NCBI GenBank assembly: GCA_944325515.1 | Contig: CALVAO010000004.1 | Coordinates: 1 to 64,000, forward strand | DNA length: 64,000 nucleotides | Direction: 5' to 3' | From: Candidatus Gastranaerophilales bacterium | GTDB lineage: Bacteria > Cyanobacteriota > Vampirovibrionia > Gastranaerophilales > Gastranaerophilaceae | Shown here: piece after piece, positions 38,390 through 48,354 of the stretch | How the letters are laid out: each line of letters starts with the position of its first letter | Numbering within the stretch: position 1 is the first letter of the stretch | Program-made: the position numbers and the translations under genes | The notes under the pieces: model-generated | What the model saw: only the letters and a program-made list of their open reading frames with translations | Told to the model about the DNA's origin: nothing | Database searches by the model: none

Positions 38390-40252
38390 GTGTGCTTGAA
38401 AATTCAGAATACAACAACACAAGATTATTCGCAGCATTTGCAGAATAAAACCTCTTTCAGAGCCGGTGCATGGGCTTTAAATATGAGCGGTTCTACTATG
38501 CAATGGATAGAAAACGGCGGTTTTTTGACCTCTTTCCTTATACAGGACGGACTAGGCATGACCTTGCCGCGAACTATAGCAGGATTCCTTAGAGATAAAG
38601 AAGTCACAGGACATTATAATTTTCAAGAAGGTAAAGAAGTTTTCGGGCGCGAGGGGTTAACAGGACCTTGCATGATGGCTGTAGCACCGTTAGGTTTGCT
38701 GATTGCTTCTAAATTCGGGCATTCTACGAGCATTAATACACAGCTAATCAAAACTTTTGGAAATAATTTAAAAGAGTTTTTAGGTAACCCTAAATTTGAA
38801 AAGACTCTTTTAGCCGACAGCGAAAAATTTAAGCATGAATTTTATAGAACCAATATTAAAAATATGCTGGAACAAACCGTTGGTAAAGAAAATTTATCAA
38901 ATGAATCAGTAGACTATATAATGAAACAGCTTTCGCATCATGAGAATATTCCTGCCGATGCAAAGCTTGAATGGTTCCGCGGGAAATCTAAATACAGAAA
39001 ACAATGTATTAACAATATAGTAGAACATATTAACAATATAAAATATAAAACAAACACAGATTTAGACATGCTTCAAAAAGTCAAATTCGGCAAAGATGCA
39101 AAAACATTTGCAACTAAAGACTTAATTGACGGCATGATTAAATATACACACGATGCCGTAACTGCAAATAAACATTTAAATAAATTAAATACAGTAATGG
39201 CTGACAGCATAAAACATAAATCTCTTGCCAAAAGAATGATAACAAATTTTTCACTTATGGCAGCTACATTAGGAGTATTGTCTATACTTCCTAAAATCTA
39301 TGCTAAAAGTGATATAGCTCCAGGTGCTCGTAAGCATAACGGGCAGATTAACACTCCATCACCGTCTTTTAAAGGGAAATCACATACAGGTTTACTTGAA
39401 AAACTCGGACAAAAAATTGATAAAATTAAAAACGGATTCGTTTCTTCTGAACTTGAGTACAATGGTCACAACTTTACAAATACTCTCATGGCTGGATTGT
39501 CTATATTCGGTCTTTTAACTCCTAGAGGATTAAGAGCGTACAACCGTGCTCAAAAAGACGAAAATGGCAAAAAAGACTATACTGAATTATACGAAATATT
39601 TATAAGGGATTTAACATCAAGCCTTGCTGTAGTTTTCGCAGTTCCAATGCTTACACGGGCTGCTGTTACGGCGGCAGAAAAAAGAAGCGGCTTTGTTTTG
39701 ATGCAAAAGGATAGAAACAAAAATACAGCCAAAACATTGCTTGATTTACTAAATCCATACAGTAAAAGTCATGTCTTAACTAATGCCGAAATCAATGCTC
39801 TCTATGATAAAATTGACACAAAATCCAAAATGCTTAACTTTTGTAAGTATGTTGACAAAAATGGCGGCGATTTAGAAAAAATACTTTCTAAATCAAGTAA
39901 TCTTTCAATACTTGAAAATGAAAACTTAAAAGTCAGTTCACTAAAAAGCTTAAAGAAATCCGATAAAAATAAAAAAATTATTGAATTCTTTGAAAAGTTC
40001 AACAAACAGAATGCTGATGAAATAATTAAAAACGTAATGAAGAATATTGGCAAGGGTAAAAACAGCAAAATTACTGCATTTGCGAGAGGTTTAAACTCTG
40101 TGCCGGGAGTTTTGACAACATTCTTTATTTCACCATATATTTTAGGCTGGTTTATTCCCAGACTTACTTATAAAAACACCCGACGCATCCACGAGAAACA
40201 GGACCGTGAAAAAGCGAATATGAATGCTAATAATTTAAAGACTAAAGCCTAG
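38390..40252 (+). CDS. Large lineage-specific membrane protein (620 aa)
   Basis: Family not recognised. Hydrophobic segments lie at about residues 94-108, 283-302, 361-380, 410-430 and near 575-590, separated by long Lys-rich soluble parts. Short SFRAG (about 23-27) and PSFKG (about 322-326) motifs resemble those I associate with hypothetical proteins of gut Melainabacteria. There is no signal peptide. The start is a GTG (38390) or the TTG at 38396; neither has a ribosome site and the promoter lies just upstream, so the start is uncertain. The TAG stop overlaps the stop of the convergent transglycosylase gene within CTAG. Confidence 0.75.
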   Translation: MCLKIQNTTTQDYSQHLQNKTSFRAGAWALNMSGSTMQWIENGGFLTSFLIQDGLGMTLPRTIAGFLRDKEVTGHYNFQEGKEVFGREGLTGPCMMAVAPLGLLIASKFGHSTSINTQLIKTFGNNLKEFLGNPKFEKTLLADSEKFKHEFYRTNIKNMLEQTVGKENLSNESVDYIMKQLSHHENIPADAKLEWFRGKSKYRKQCINNIVEHINNIKYKTNTDLDMLQKVKFGKDAKTFATKDLIDGMIKYTHDAVTANKHLNKLNTVMADSIKHKSLAKRMITNFSLMAATLGVLSILPKIYAKSDIAPGARKHNGQINTPSPSFKGKSHTGLLEKLGQKIDKIKNGFVSSELEYNGHNFTNTLMAGLSIFGLLTPRGLRAYNRAQKDENGKKDYTELYEIFIRDLTSSLAVVFAVPMLTRAAVTAAEKRSGFVLMQKDRNKNTAKTLLDLLNPYSKSHVLTNAEINALYDKIDTKSKMLNFCKYVDKNGGDLEKILSKSSNLSILENENLKVSSLKSLKKSDKNKKIIEFFEKFNKQNADEIIKNVMKNIGKGKNSKITAFARGLNSVPGVLTTFFISPYILGWFIPRLTYKNTRRIHEKQDREKANMNANNLKTKA

Positions 40253-40911
40253 AGATAACTTGCCAGAATAGATTTAACATAATTTTGTGTTTCTTTATAA
40301 GGCGGCACACCGTCATACTTATCAACAGCACCAGGTCCTGCATTATATGCAGCAAGTGCAAGTATAATATTACCATTATACCTATTTAGCATTGATTTTA
40401 GATATTTAATACCACCCTCTACGTTTTGAGCAGGATCCATTGGATTCGTAACGCCAAGTCCCTTAGCTGTTGCCGGCATAAGCTGCATAAGTCCCATTGC
40501 ACCAACCCTCGACTTAGCATTAGGATTAAACCCTGATTCTTGTTTTATTAAAGCATTGACTAATTTTTCATCTACACCATGCTTTTTAGATATTTGCGAT
40601 ACAAGATTTTTTATCTGCTCTTTTGTTGTAATTTTTTCCGGCAATACATTTGCAGAGCCTTTATAGATATCAGCATTAACCCTTGCCGCAGGGGTTAATA
40701 AATCACCGAACTTAACATTTGCGGTTTTCTTCAAGACACTATCAAAAGATTGAATCTTATTATTAACATCCGGCACTTGTGCTTGAGTATTTTCTACAGG
40801 CGCCCACTGAGAATTCAATGTATTAATATAATTATTCATTTGCACAGCTCTCTGCATAGCACTCGATTTGCCCGATGACGATAATAAATTTTGAATCATT
40901 GATGAAAACAT
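40249..40911 (-). CDS. Lytic transglycosylase, SLT domain
   Basis: Cleaves peptidoglycan glycan strands with 1,6-anhydro product. The C-terminal SLT domain (about 98-220) has the catalytic Glu125 in IKQESGFNP, then [19 protein letters not shown] and [12 protein letters not shown], all family hallmarks. The 97 N-terminal residues carry no signal peptide and look like an adaptor; such cytoplasm-start enzymes often travel through a dedicated secretion or flagellar-type system, none of which is in the window. The ribosome site is GAAAGGA. A weak HLR1-like sequence lies at about 40941-40958. Confidence 0.92.
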   Translation of the reverse strand: MFSSMIQNLLSSSGKSSAMQRAVQMNNYINTLNSQWAPVENTQAQVPDVNNKIQSFDSVLKKTANVKFGDLLTPAARVNADIYKGSANVLPEKITTKEQIKNLVSQISKKHGVDEKLVNALIKQESGFNPNAKSRVGAMGLMQLMPATAKGLGVTNPMDPAQNVEGGIKYLKSMLNRYNGNIILALAAYNAGPGAVDKYDGVPPYKETQNYVKSILASYL

Positions 40912-41087
40912 AAATAAACAATCCTTTCAGTAAAATTTACGTAACAAATCTTAAAAATCTTTAACTATTTATTCAAATATCCACTATATGGTTTAATAAA
41001 ATCCATAAAATAGTCAATCGGCATGATATTATATAGATTTTTTTTTTATAATATGGTATTATTGAGCATAGTATGGGAGAGTGTTAG

Positions 41088-42884
41088 GTGAATACTGATA
41101 ATTTTTTAATAGAAGAGAGAGATTTAGAGCTTGCACAACACATCTGCAGGCTGATTAGTACCGAGCAAATAAGAAATAGAGCAGTTGCAAATGCAGTTGC
41201 TGCCGGCATTGCTGAAAAATTCTTTGACAAAGAGGTGTATAAAGTTGACAGCATTTCCGGACTGCACAATATAGGGATTGTTCTTGAAGACATTGATATA
41301 AGCGACATCTACATTAATAACTCTTACATAGATGTTAGGATATATTTTAGTGAAGATTCTTTAACTATACCGAAGGCACATTTTGATAACGGGCTTACAC
41401 CTAATGCATACATGTTTATCAAAGCAAATACCGAACTCACAGGTGCTACAGTTACCGGTTTTATACTGCCGGAAAATGTAGATAAAACTAATACTGATGG
41501 AGATTATTATATTGTAAATGAAAACTCTCTGGTATCTTTTTATGATATAGAATCAAGCCTTGTATATAAAGAAGACAGCTTCGCGGTTGAAGATACAGAA
41601 ATTTTCTCATATCTAGAAGGGAAAACTGCTGATAAAAACGAATTTTATAAAAAGCTAATAGCTTCGGAAAGTGCCCGTATAAAACTGGCAAAAGCTGCTA
41701 ATGCTCAATATATATTTAATTTCGTTTCCATTCCGGAAGACGTCATCGTTCCGGATAACAGTTTGGAAGGCAATCTTGATATAACATCGAATTTCGAAAT
41801 TATTGAAAATGAAGATAGTATTGAGCTTAATTCTGACGAAGATTTTGCGGATTTACTTGAAAACGGAGAAATTGCGGATTATGAACCGATTGAAAATCCG
41901 GCTAGTCAAAATTTTGATAATAACGAACAAAAGATTGATGCAGAAAATATAGAATCTTCTGCAGAAATTGATGATACAGAAGACTCTCTTGATACCTCTT
42001 TTGATGAGTACAAAACTGTTACATCACCTAGCATTGACACTATTGAGAATGATACTTATGAAGAATTACTAAATGAAGAAAACGTTAAAGAAAATCAAGA
42101 TGGCGATGAAATCAATACTCCGGCAGAAATAGAAAGTTCCTCTAAAAATCAGCCAGAGACAGAAGAGTCAATTAATACATTATTTGAAGATGATTCTTCA
42201 GCAGAAGAAAACGGGGATGAAGAATTCTACATACCGCCTAAAAAGCAAAATTCTTCATTAAAAATTCTTTTATTGATTGCTTTAGTTGCTGTAATCGGCG
42301 GAGCTGGATATTTTGGCTACACTAAGTTTACAGCATCATCTGAAGAAGAAACACAATCTAACTTAATAACAGATGCTGTTCAAGAGGATAAAGCAAGTGA
42401 GCCCAAACCCCTTCAACCAAAACCTCAAGATGCAATGCCGATTGAAACAGTAGAAACTTCTATGCCGAAAAATACTGGTAATGAAGCAGTTTCAGAATCA
42501 ATTCCCGCTATAGAACAAAATTTAGATGCTTCCATACTTGTATCTAATTTAAAAGTAAATTGGGAAGTACCTTCCGGTTATGCTTCTAATACATCAGCGA
42601 AAAGGTATCTGGTAAAACTGGGGAAAATTATTCAACTAAATCTAAAAACGGAGCTTCTTCTTTTAAACAAACCTCCGATAACAAATAAAATAGCTGTTGA
42701 AATCAAGTATAACGCTAATAATAAGAAATTTGAAGCTTCCGGTATTACAATTTCAAGCGGTGAAAAATCCGTTGATGATTTAATATTGCAAACAGTTAAT
42801 AAAGCACTTTCTATGAATTTGAATATGAATACAAATTCTTTTAGCAAGCTGCAAGGCAATCCTGTATTAGTAATTCATTTATAA
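41088..42884 (+). CDS. DUF1822-like protein with membrane helix and TonB-C-like domain (598 aa)
   Basis: Three parts are visible. Residues 1-235 resemble cyanobacterial DUF1822 (NRAVANAVAAGIAEKFF, then a beta-rich stretch ending TGATVTGFILP); this is a remembered similarity. Residues 236-395 are acidic and probably disordered. A membrane helix (about 396-414, ILLLIALVAVIGGAGYF) is followed by a Pro/Glu linker and a C-terminal domain (about 485-598) whose NWEVPSGY and GKIIQLNLK patterns recall the TonB C-terminal fold. The protein would span the inner membrane. The start is GTG with GGGAG upstream. It heads a three-gene operon with the repeat protein and the STAND NTPase, spaced 11 and 13 bp. 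Confidence 0.75.
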   Translation: MNTDNFLIEERDLELAQHICRLISTEQIRNRAVANAVAAGIAEKFFDKEVYKVDSISGLHNIGIVLEDIDISDIYINNSYIDVRIYFSEDSLTIPKAHFDNGLTPNAYMFIKANTELTGATVTGFILPENVDKTNTDGDYYIVNENSLVSFYDIESSLVYKEDSFAVEDTEIFSYLEGKTADKNEFYKKLIASESARIKLAKAANAQYIFNFVSIPEDVIVPDNSLEGNLDITSNFEIIENEDSIELNSDEDFADLLENGEIADYEPIENPASQNFDNNEQKIDAENIESSAEIDDTEDSLDTSFDEYKTVTSPSIDTIENDTYEELLNEENVKENQDGDEINTPAEIESSSKNQPETEESINTLFEDDSSAEENGDEEFYIPPKKQNSSLKILLLIALVAVIGGAGYFGYTKFTASSEEETQSNLITDAVQEDKASEPKPLQPKPQDAMPIETVETSMPKNTGNEAVSESIPAIEQNLDASILVSNLKVNWEVPSGYASNTSAKRYLVKLGKIIQLNLKTELLLLNKPPITNKIAVEIKYNANNKKFEASGITISSGEKSVDDLILQTVNKALSMNLNMNTNSFSKLQGNPVLVIHL

Positions 42885-42895
42885 GAGAGAGTCAT

Positions 42896-44644
42896 ATGGA
42901 AAAAACTAACAAATATTATAGTATTATAGAAAACATTGTAAAGCATCACAGTAAATTCCCCGGCAATGAAGCTCTGCTAGATGCTATTATTGATGATGTT
43001 TATGCACATTCTGAAGTCATTATTAACTCGATAAATAACGAAAATGTCATAAATGCATATCTAGAAAAAGTTGTGTCTACATCAATGATTACTGTACCTA
43101 AAAAAAATAATATAAAACCAGCTCGTAAGACTTCGGAATTTGATATTACGGCAATTAAGCAGGTAGATTATACACCGGCAGATAAAACTCTTGTAGACAG
43201 AATGATAAACTCTAATACAGTTGACTCAAGTGTTTCTACCATCCAAGCAGCTTCTCAAAAAGATTTCAATGAAATTAGTGAAAATAATACACAAGCTGTA
43301 ATGCCTAAAGAAGAACAAAATTCCATAGCTGATGTTTTTGATATTGAAGATATCACACTGGAAGAAGAACCGTCACAAGATGAAGTGCAAAATCTTACTA
43401 CTGATAACGACACGCTTGATATAGAAGATATGCCTTTAGAAGAAGACACGGTTGTAATACAGGATGAAGAACAAAATCTTACTACTGATGACGACACGCT
43501 CAACATAGAAGATATACCTTTTGAAGAAGACACGGTTGTAATACAGAATGAAGAACAAAATCTTACTGCTGATAACGACACCCTTGACATAGAAGATACA
43601 CCTCTGGAAGAAGACACGGTAGCAATACAGGACGAAGTCCAAAATTTTACTACTAATGACGATACGCTTGATATAGAAAATATTACTCTGGAAGAAGACG
43701 CGGTTGTAACACAGGATGAAGAACAAAATCTTACTACTGATAACGACACGTTTGATATAGAAAATATTACTCTGGAAGAAGACGCGGTTGTAACACAGGA
43801 TGAAGAACAAAATCTTACTACTGATAACGACACGTTTGATATAGAAAATATTACTCTGGAAGAAGACGCGGTTGTAACACAGGATGAAGAACAAAATCTT
43901 ACTACTGATGATGACACGCTTAACATAGAAGATATACCTCTGGAAGAAGACGCGGCTGTAATACAGGATGAAGAACAAAATCTTACTACTGATGATGACA
44001 CGCTTGATATAGAAAATATCTCTCTGGAAGAAGAACCTGTTAATATAGAAGAAAATCAAGACCTTATTGCAGAAGACGAGAAAACAGATTTACAAGATAT
44101 TTCTCAAGAAGAAGCATCTTTTGAAATACAAGAAGACGTCCAGCCTCTTCAAGAAGTTTCTCTGCAAGAAGGTGATGGCTTAGATATTTCTGAAGATTTG
44201 GCGTTAGATGACAGTTTAGATTCAGAGGATTTACTAGAGAATGTGCTAGAAGAGGATAGCATTTCCATTGAGTTAGAACCAGCTTCTGAAGAACTTATAT
44301 TAGAAGATAATACTGAAGATTTTCAGAACAATTTAGATATTGATGAATCAAATATCGTTGATTTAGATATTGATACATCCGAAAAACAGACAGCTGAAAT
44401 TTCCGGCAAAAGTGATTTTTCTATGTTTCACTACCAGCCGGATACAAATACCGACGATATTGATGCAGATGAAATTATAAAAGAAATACTTGATTTAAAT
44501 CAAAAAAGACCCAACTTAAATATAATTAATGTATATAATTTAAAGTATAAAAATAAGCTTCCTGTATCAGATATTGCAACACAACTGGACATGAGTAACG
44601 ACAATGTCGTTGAGGCTTTAAATGAAATTATTTCAATAGTATAA
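42896..44644 (+). CDS. Acidic protein with eight 28-residue repeats and C-terminal helix-turn-helix-like end (582 aa)
   Basis: Family not recognised. Residues 1-85 are a helical N-terminal region. Residues 162-385 consist of eight tandem 28-residue units of the form DEEQNLTTDDDTLDIEDIPLEED, extremely acidic and probably extended. A further acidic stretch follows to about 520. The last 60 residues read KYKNKLPVSDIATQLDMSNDNVVEALNEI, a helix-turn-helix-like pattern similar to sigma-factor region 4 or a response-regulator HTH. No membrane segment or signal peptide is seen. The ribosome site is GAGAGAG. It is the middle gene of the operon. It may be a cytoplasmic adaptor or regulator whose repeat number can vary. 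Confidence 0.8.
   Translation: MEKTNKYYSIIENIVKHHSKFPGNEALLDAIIDDVYAHSEVIINSINNENVINAYLEKVVSTSMITVPKKNNIKPARKTSEFDITAIKQVDYTPADKTLVDRMINSNTVDSSVSTIQAASQKDFNEISENNTQAVMPKEEQNSIADVFDIEDITLEEEPSQDEVQNLTTDNDTLDIEDMPLEEDTVVIQDEEQNLTTDDDTLNIEDIPFEEDTVVIQNEEQNLTADNDTLDIEDTPLEEDTVAIQDEVQNFTTNDDTLDIENITLEEDAVVTQDEEQNLTTDNDTFDIENITLEEDAVVTQDEEQNLTTDNDTFDIENITLEEDAVVTQDEEQNLTTDDDTLNIEDIPLEEDAAVIQDEEQNLTTDDDTLDIENISLEEEPVNIEENQDLIAEDEKTDLQDISQEEASFEIQEDVQPLQEVSLQEGDGLDISEDLALDDSLDSEDLLENVLEEDSISIELEPASEELILEDNTEDFQNNLDIDESNIVDLDIDTSEKQTAEISGKSDFSMFHYQPDTNTDDIDADEIIKEILDLNQKRPNLNIINVYNLKYKNKLPVSDIATQLDMSNDNVVEALNEIISIV
43379..44050 (+). repeat. 84-bp tandem repeats, eight units, in-frame
   Basis: Eight units of exactly 84 bp encode the 28-residue repeats. 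Units five and six (43715-43798 and 43799-43882) are identical at the nucleotide level, which shows recent expansion or gene conversion. Other units differ by a few bases. Confidence 0.93.
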
Positions 44645-44657
44645 GGACTGTTATTTT

Positions 44658-47603
44658 ATGCTGTGTCCCAAATGTAAAAAAGAGATTGAAGACAATTCTT
44701 TAAAATGCAAATATTGTAATACAAAAGTTGCATCAATCTGTAAGGAATGCGGGGCTATCAACTCAATAACATCGACGGAATGCAGTGTATGCCACAAAGC
44801 ATTATTAAAAATATGTTCGGAATGCGGCGCAGCAAACCTGCCGGATGCAAAAAAATGTAGAAAATGCGGTTACGAATTTATTAAATCTAAATCTATTCAT
44901 AAGCCGGAATATTCAGCGGATTTAAGCTCTCAGCAAAAAGTTAAAGCCAAACTGCTGGACGCTATTAAAGACGCAGATTCAACGATTATAACCTTAACAG
45001 GAGAAAGCGGTATTGGCAAAAATCTGGTTCTCAGATATACTATAAATGAATTAAAAAACGCTAAAATAATTTGGCTCTGGGGGACCTGTACCCAGGTTAC
45101 ACAGCTATCGCCTTTTGGATACTTTCAAGATTTATTATTGACATTCTTTAATGTAAATAATTTTTGTCCGGATACACTTCAGCTCAAAAAAAATTCAATA
45201 CGCTTTTTCAGACAAGATTTCCCGCTTCTGTCTAATCAAGAAATACTTGATTTATTGAACTTTTTATACCCGGAAAATCTTGATAAATACGAAAATATCT
45301 ATTTTAATAAAGCAAAAATGTTTCAGATAATGAAAAAAGTCTTTATTACAATTATCGAAAAAATTAAGGCTGTATTTGTTATTGATAATTTTGAACTAAT
45401 TGACGGAATGTCTTTTGACTTTCTAAAAGAACTCTTAAATGATGATTATATACTGGAAAGATGCAAATTTATTCTTTTATCAAGAACAATAAAACCTGGT
45501 ATGGGCTTCATCACATCTCCCAAATTAAATGAAGACAACTATCAAGACTTAACAATTGCACCTTTTACCAGCACACAGATTGAAGTTCTGGTATCCCAAT
45601 ATCAAGGTGTTAATTTAGGGACTGATTTTATAAATCTGGCATCAAAAATCTCTGCCGGCAACCCTTCCATTGTAGAACAAATGGTCTTCTTATATAAAGA
45701 CATCAAAAGAAATGGACTGAAATTCGTAAATTATGCATCACTTGAAAGCATTATAGATGCAAGACTCGGTATATTAAAACAGGAAGATATAAATGCATAC
45801 AGAATACTGGGTGCAATGTCGGTTTTGGGGTCAAAGTTTTATCCGGCGATGCTGGAACATTTTGATAATAATTCGCCTCAAGAGTTTGAGAGAATAATAG
45901 AATACCTAACACAAAACGGATACATAGTACAGCTTAACAGCTTATCTTTTGAGTTTAAGAGTTTTAATATATGGAAAGCTATTGAATCTATATTCAAAAA
46001 TGATGAATGCTTTGAAGAAATTCTCAATATTTTATATGAAATATTAAGCACATACAAGCAATCATCACTCGCCTTGCTCGGGTATGTTGTTCAAAAACTT
46101 GCAAAAGAAGAAGAATCTTTTAATGTCTGGACAATATTAATGAAACAGGCTTCATACATCGGTGATATAGGCTTATACATTATTGCTCAAAAACAAGCAT
46201 TAAAGCTTATTGAGAAAAAAACAGATACTTTTTCTCTCAAAATCAAAAAAAACATATACACACGTGTAGGTAAACTGTTAGAGCCTATAAATCATGAAAG
46301 TGCCTTTGAATATCTACAGCAGGCAATAATGATGCTGGAGGATAATGAAGAATATGAACACATTGAACTACTGGGCTATCTGGCATCAGCATCAATGAAA
46401 AGCGGCAACTACTGGGGAGCAATAGAATGCTGCGACAATATCTTAAATAAATTACCGGAAGAAATGGAGCTTGAAAGAACACTGGTCAAATCAAGAGAAG
46501 TAAAACCACTTGTCAAGCTCGGGAATTATGGGCAAGTTATAAACCTTATAGACACGGAAGTCATGCCGTCTATTGAAAAATATTTATCAAAAGGCAAAAA
46601 TACACCTGTAATTTCCATTAAAGATTTATATCAAAACTGGATTGAAATTTATTTTGATTTCGCAGAAGCTTTGACTTTTCAAGGCGACTGCCGCATGTTT
46701 GATATTATAAAACTGATATTTGATATTATAGAAAAAAATCATATCTCAGACCCGATAACACAATGCAAGGTTCATCTTGCTCTGGCGCTTGCCAATACAA
46801 TAAAAGGAGATATTAAAACATCTTCACAAATTCTCGATGATATTCTAAAAGAATACACTCTCGATACAATGAATTCTTTTATAGTTTCAAGGTGGAATTT
46901 TATAGATATATTAAATAAATTTATAGAAAAAGACTATGATAGCCTGTATAATGAACTCTTCAATGTTGTTGCATATGCAAACAATGTTAATGACAGCTTT
47001 ACCAAGAACATACTTAAAACTCTGCTTGCAAGAATGCTGAAGGACAAAAATGAAACTAAAAAGGCTCTGGAAATATTGGAAGAACAAGTCGCATATTTTG
47101 CCAAAGAAAAAGTCGCAACAGGAGTTTTGCTTTCATGGTATCTTATTGCAGAAACAAAACTTGTAACAAGCGGAACTCAATTTGCACTGGATATTGCTAC
47201 TAAAGCACTGGACATCGCACAGGGTCCCAATATTAACAATTATTATTTTATAGCTTTATTTAACCGGCTTATTGGCGAAATTTATATGGCAAAACAAGAT
47301 TTTGACTCCGCGAAAGTTTACATAGAAAAATCAATCTTTATCGCAAAACAATTTAAGCTGGAAGAAATTCTTGTAAAAAATTACATTTTATATGCAAAAT
47401 ATTATCAAGAGCTTGCACTTCCCAAATCTACTCTGAGAGCTAATTACATAAAACAAGCTCTAAAAATGTTTCAACTGGCAAAAAATATCACTATTGTTAC
47501 AGAACATGTGTACTTACAAAAAGTTATCAAAGATGAACTGTCAATTCTAACATCATTCTGTAAACTTAACGGTATTATTTTAAAAAAAGGCAACGCTAAG
47601 TAG
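44658..47603 (+). CDS. Zinc-ribbon STAND-type NTPase with TPR-like C-terminal region (981 aa)
   Basis: Residues 1-75 hold three zinc ribbons (Cys pairs at 3/6 and 17/20, 28/31 and 42/45, 53/56 and 67/70). An AAA/STAND ATPase domain follows (about 90-370) with a P-loop GESGIGKN at 115-122 and a Walker B-like AVFVIDNFELID. The usual Ser/Thr after the P-loop Lys is Asn. The rest (about 430-970) is helical with TPR-like pairs, the sensor half of STAND signal transducers. No effector domain is fused, so the partner is likely one of the two upstream operon proteins. The ribosome site is AAGGA. The stop overlaps the convergent gene at 47596. Confidence 0.85.
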   Translation: MLCPKCKKEIEDNSLKCKYCNTKVASICKECGAINSITSTECSVCHKALLKICSECGAANLPDAKKCRKCGYEFIKSKSIHKPEYSADLSSQQKVKAKLLDAIKDADSTIITLTGESGIGKNLVLRYTINELKNAKIIWLWGTCTQVTQLSPFGYFQDLLLTFFNVNNFCPDTLQLKKNSIRFFRQDFPLLSNQEILDLLNFLYPENLDKYENIYFNKAKMFQIMKKVFITIIEKIKAVFVIDNFELIDGMSFDFLKELLNDDYILERCKFILLSRTIKPGMGFITSPKLNEDNYQDLTIAPFTSTQIEVLVSQYQGVNLGTDFINLASKISAGNPSIVEQMVFLYKDIKRNGLKFVNYASLESIIDARLGILKQEDINAYRILGAMSVLGSKFYPAMLEHFDNNSPQEFERIIEYLTQNGYIVQLNSLSFEFKSFNIWKAIESIFKNDECFEEILNILYEILSTYKQSSLALLGYVVQKLAKEEESFNVWTILMKQASYIGDIGLYIIAQKQALKLIEKKTDTFSLKIKKNIYTRVGKLLEPINHESAFEYLQQAIMMLEDNEEYEHIELLGYLASASMKSGNYWGAIECCDNILNKLPEEMELERTLVKSREVKPLVKLGNYGQVINLIDTEVMPSIEKYLSKGKNTPVISIKDLYQNWIEIYFDFAEALTFQGDCRMFDIIKLIFDIIEKNHISDPITQCKVHLALALANTIKGDIKTSSQILDDILKEYTLDTMNSFIVSRWNFIDILNKFIEKDYDSLYNELFNVVAYANNVNDSFTKNILKTLLARMLKDKNETKKALEILEEQVAYFAKEKVATGVLLSWYLIAETKLVTSGTQFALDIATKALDIAQGPNINNYYFIALFNRLIGEIYMAKQDFDSAKVYIEKSIFIAKQFKLEEILVKNYILYAKYYQELALPKSTLRANYIKQALKMFQLAKNITIVTEHVYLQKVIKDELSILTSFCKLNGIILKKGNAK

Positions 47604-48177
47604 TATAATCATCCGGATTGCCTAAATAGTCCGGAATAACTCCGGTTCCTTCTGTTTCTTGGGGCAATGCTTCGTATTCTTTTATAGATTCTCTATACGC
47701 CAGAGCTCTTTTATTCAGCTCATCCATCGCCATTGGTCCCGTCAAAACTTCAAGAACTTCGCCGTCTTTATCATAAACTTTTAATCTGGGGATTTCGACT
47801 CCTGATGGTGTTTTAAAGCCCATCAAGGATATTTTGCCATATTCGCCGAATCCATCCTTAATTTCATAGTAAATATCTTTTAAATTCTCATTATCAAGAC
47901 AGGATAAAGCGACATTATTGCTGGTTTCACGCTGAACCCAATCTTGAACGGTCTGTGTTTCTTCCATCAACTCTAGCAGCTGTTCCTTTGAAGCTCTAAT
48001 TCTTCTAAATAAAGGATCACCGCCACGCCCTATCGCAGTAGGACCACTTTCTCTTGGAGCATGAACTCTATAATTTGCTTCATCGATAATTTTGCCTTCC
48101 TGTTTTGAAGATTGATTATCCTGTTGATTAACATTTGGTATATTGTTTTTTTCTACTCTGAAATTTTCATCTGCCAT
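47596..48177 (-). CDS. Lineage-specific soluble protein (193 aa) behind an HLR1 box
   Basis: Family not recognised. The N-terminal 60 residues are Asn/Gln/Lys-rich, a helical piece follows (about 60-85, RRIRASKEQLLELMEE), and residues 95-160 look like a small alpha/beta domain (KISLMGFKTPSGVEIPRLKVY). There is no signal peptide or membrane segment. The start could be the ATG at 48177 or one nine codons upstream at 48204; AGGAG lies 13 bp before 48177 and inside the longer version. A perfect HLR1 box is centred about 80 bp upstream. The stop overlaps the end of the STAND NTPase gene. Confidence 0.72.
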   Translation of the reverse strand: MADENFRVEKNNIPNVNQQDNQSSKQEGKIIDEANYRVHAPRESGPTAIGRGGDPLFRRIRASKEQLLELMEETQTVQDWVQRETSNNVALSCLDNENLKDIYYEIKDGFGEYGKISLMGFKTPSGVEIPRLKVYDKDGEVLEVLTGPMAMDELNKRALAYRESIKEYEALPQETEGTGVIPDYLGNPDDYTT

Positions 48178-48249
48178 ATTAAAACATTTACTCCTTATAC
48201 TCATATTTACGGTACATATTTCTAAAACTTTAGAAGTTTTTGAAATATT

Positions 48250-48267
48250 GTTACAAAAATTTACAAA
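48250..48267 (-). promoter_or_regulatory. HLR1 box, perfect match
   Basis: GTTACAAA-AA-TTTACAAA fits the HLR1 consensus at every position. It lies 73 bp upstream of the ATG at 48177, in the same orientation relative to its gene as the boxes at 12817 and 57718. A TATGTA -10-like box follows about 31 bp downstream. Confidence 0.65.
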
Positions 48268-48319
48268 GTTTTAAATTTTTTACGAAATTTTTATATCAAA
48301 TTACTTTTTCAAAAAAATA

Positions 48320-48348
48320 TTTACAAAACTTTACCTAAAGGGTATTAT
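48320..48348 (+). promoter_or_regulatory. Promoter giving a leaderless rnpA mRNA
   Basis: TTTACA (48320-48325) and TATTAT (48343-48348) are 17 bp apart; the rnpA ATG is at the predicted +1 (48355). The -35 box is also the first half of an imperfect HLR1 (TTTACAAA-AC-TTTACCTA, 48320-48337), so a regulator bound there would block this promoter. Confidence 0.65.
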
Positions 48349-48354
48349 TTTATT

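Noticed and set aside
40941-40958. HLR1 box upstream of the lytic transglycosylase gene
   Set aside because: GTAACAAA-TC-TTAAAAAT has at least two mismatches in the defined bases and lies only 30-47 bp from the ATG, unlike the other sites.
43255-44059. Two long antisense open frames opposite the 84-bp repeats
   Set aside because: They are created by the repeat periodicity (84 is a multiple of three, so no stops accumulate). They lack ribosome sites and the sense frame is clearly coding.
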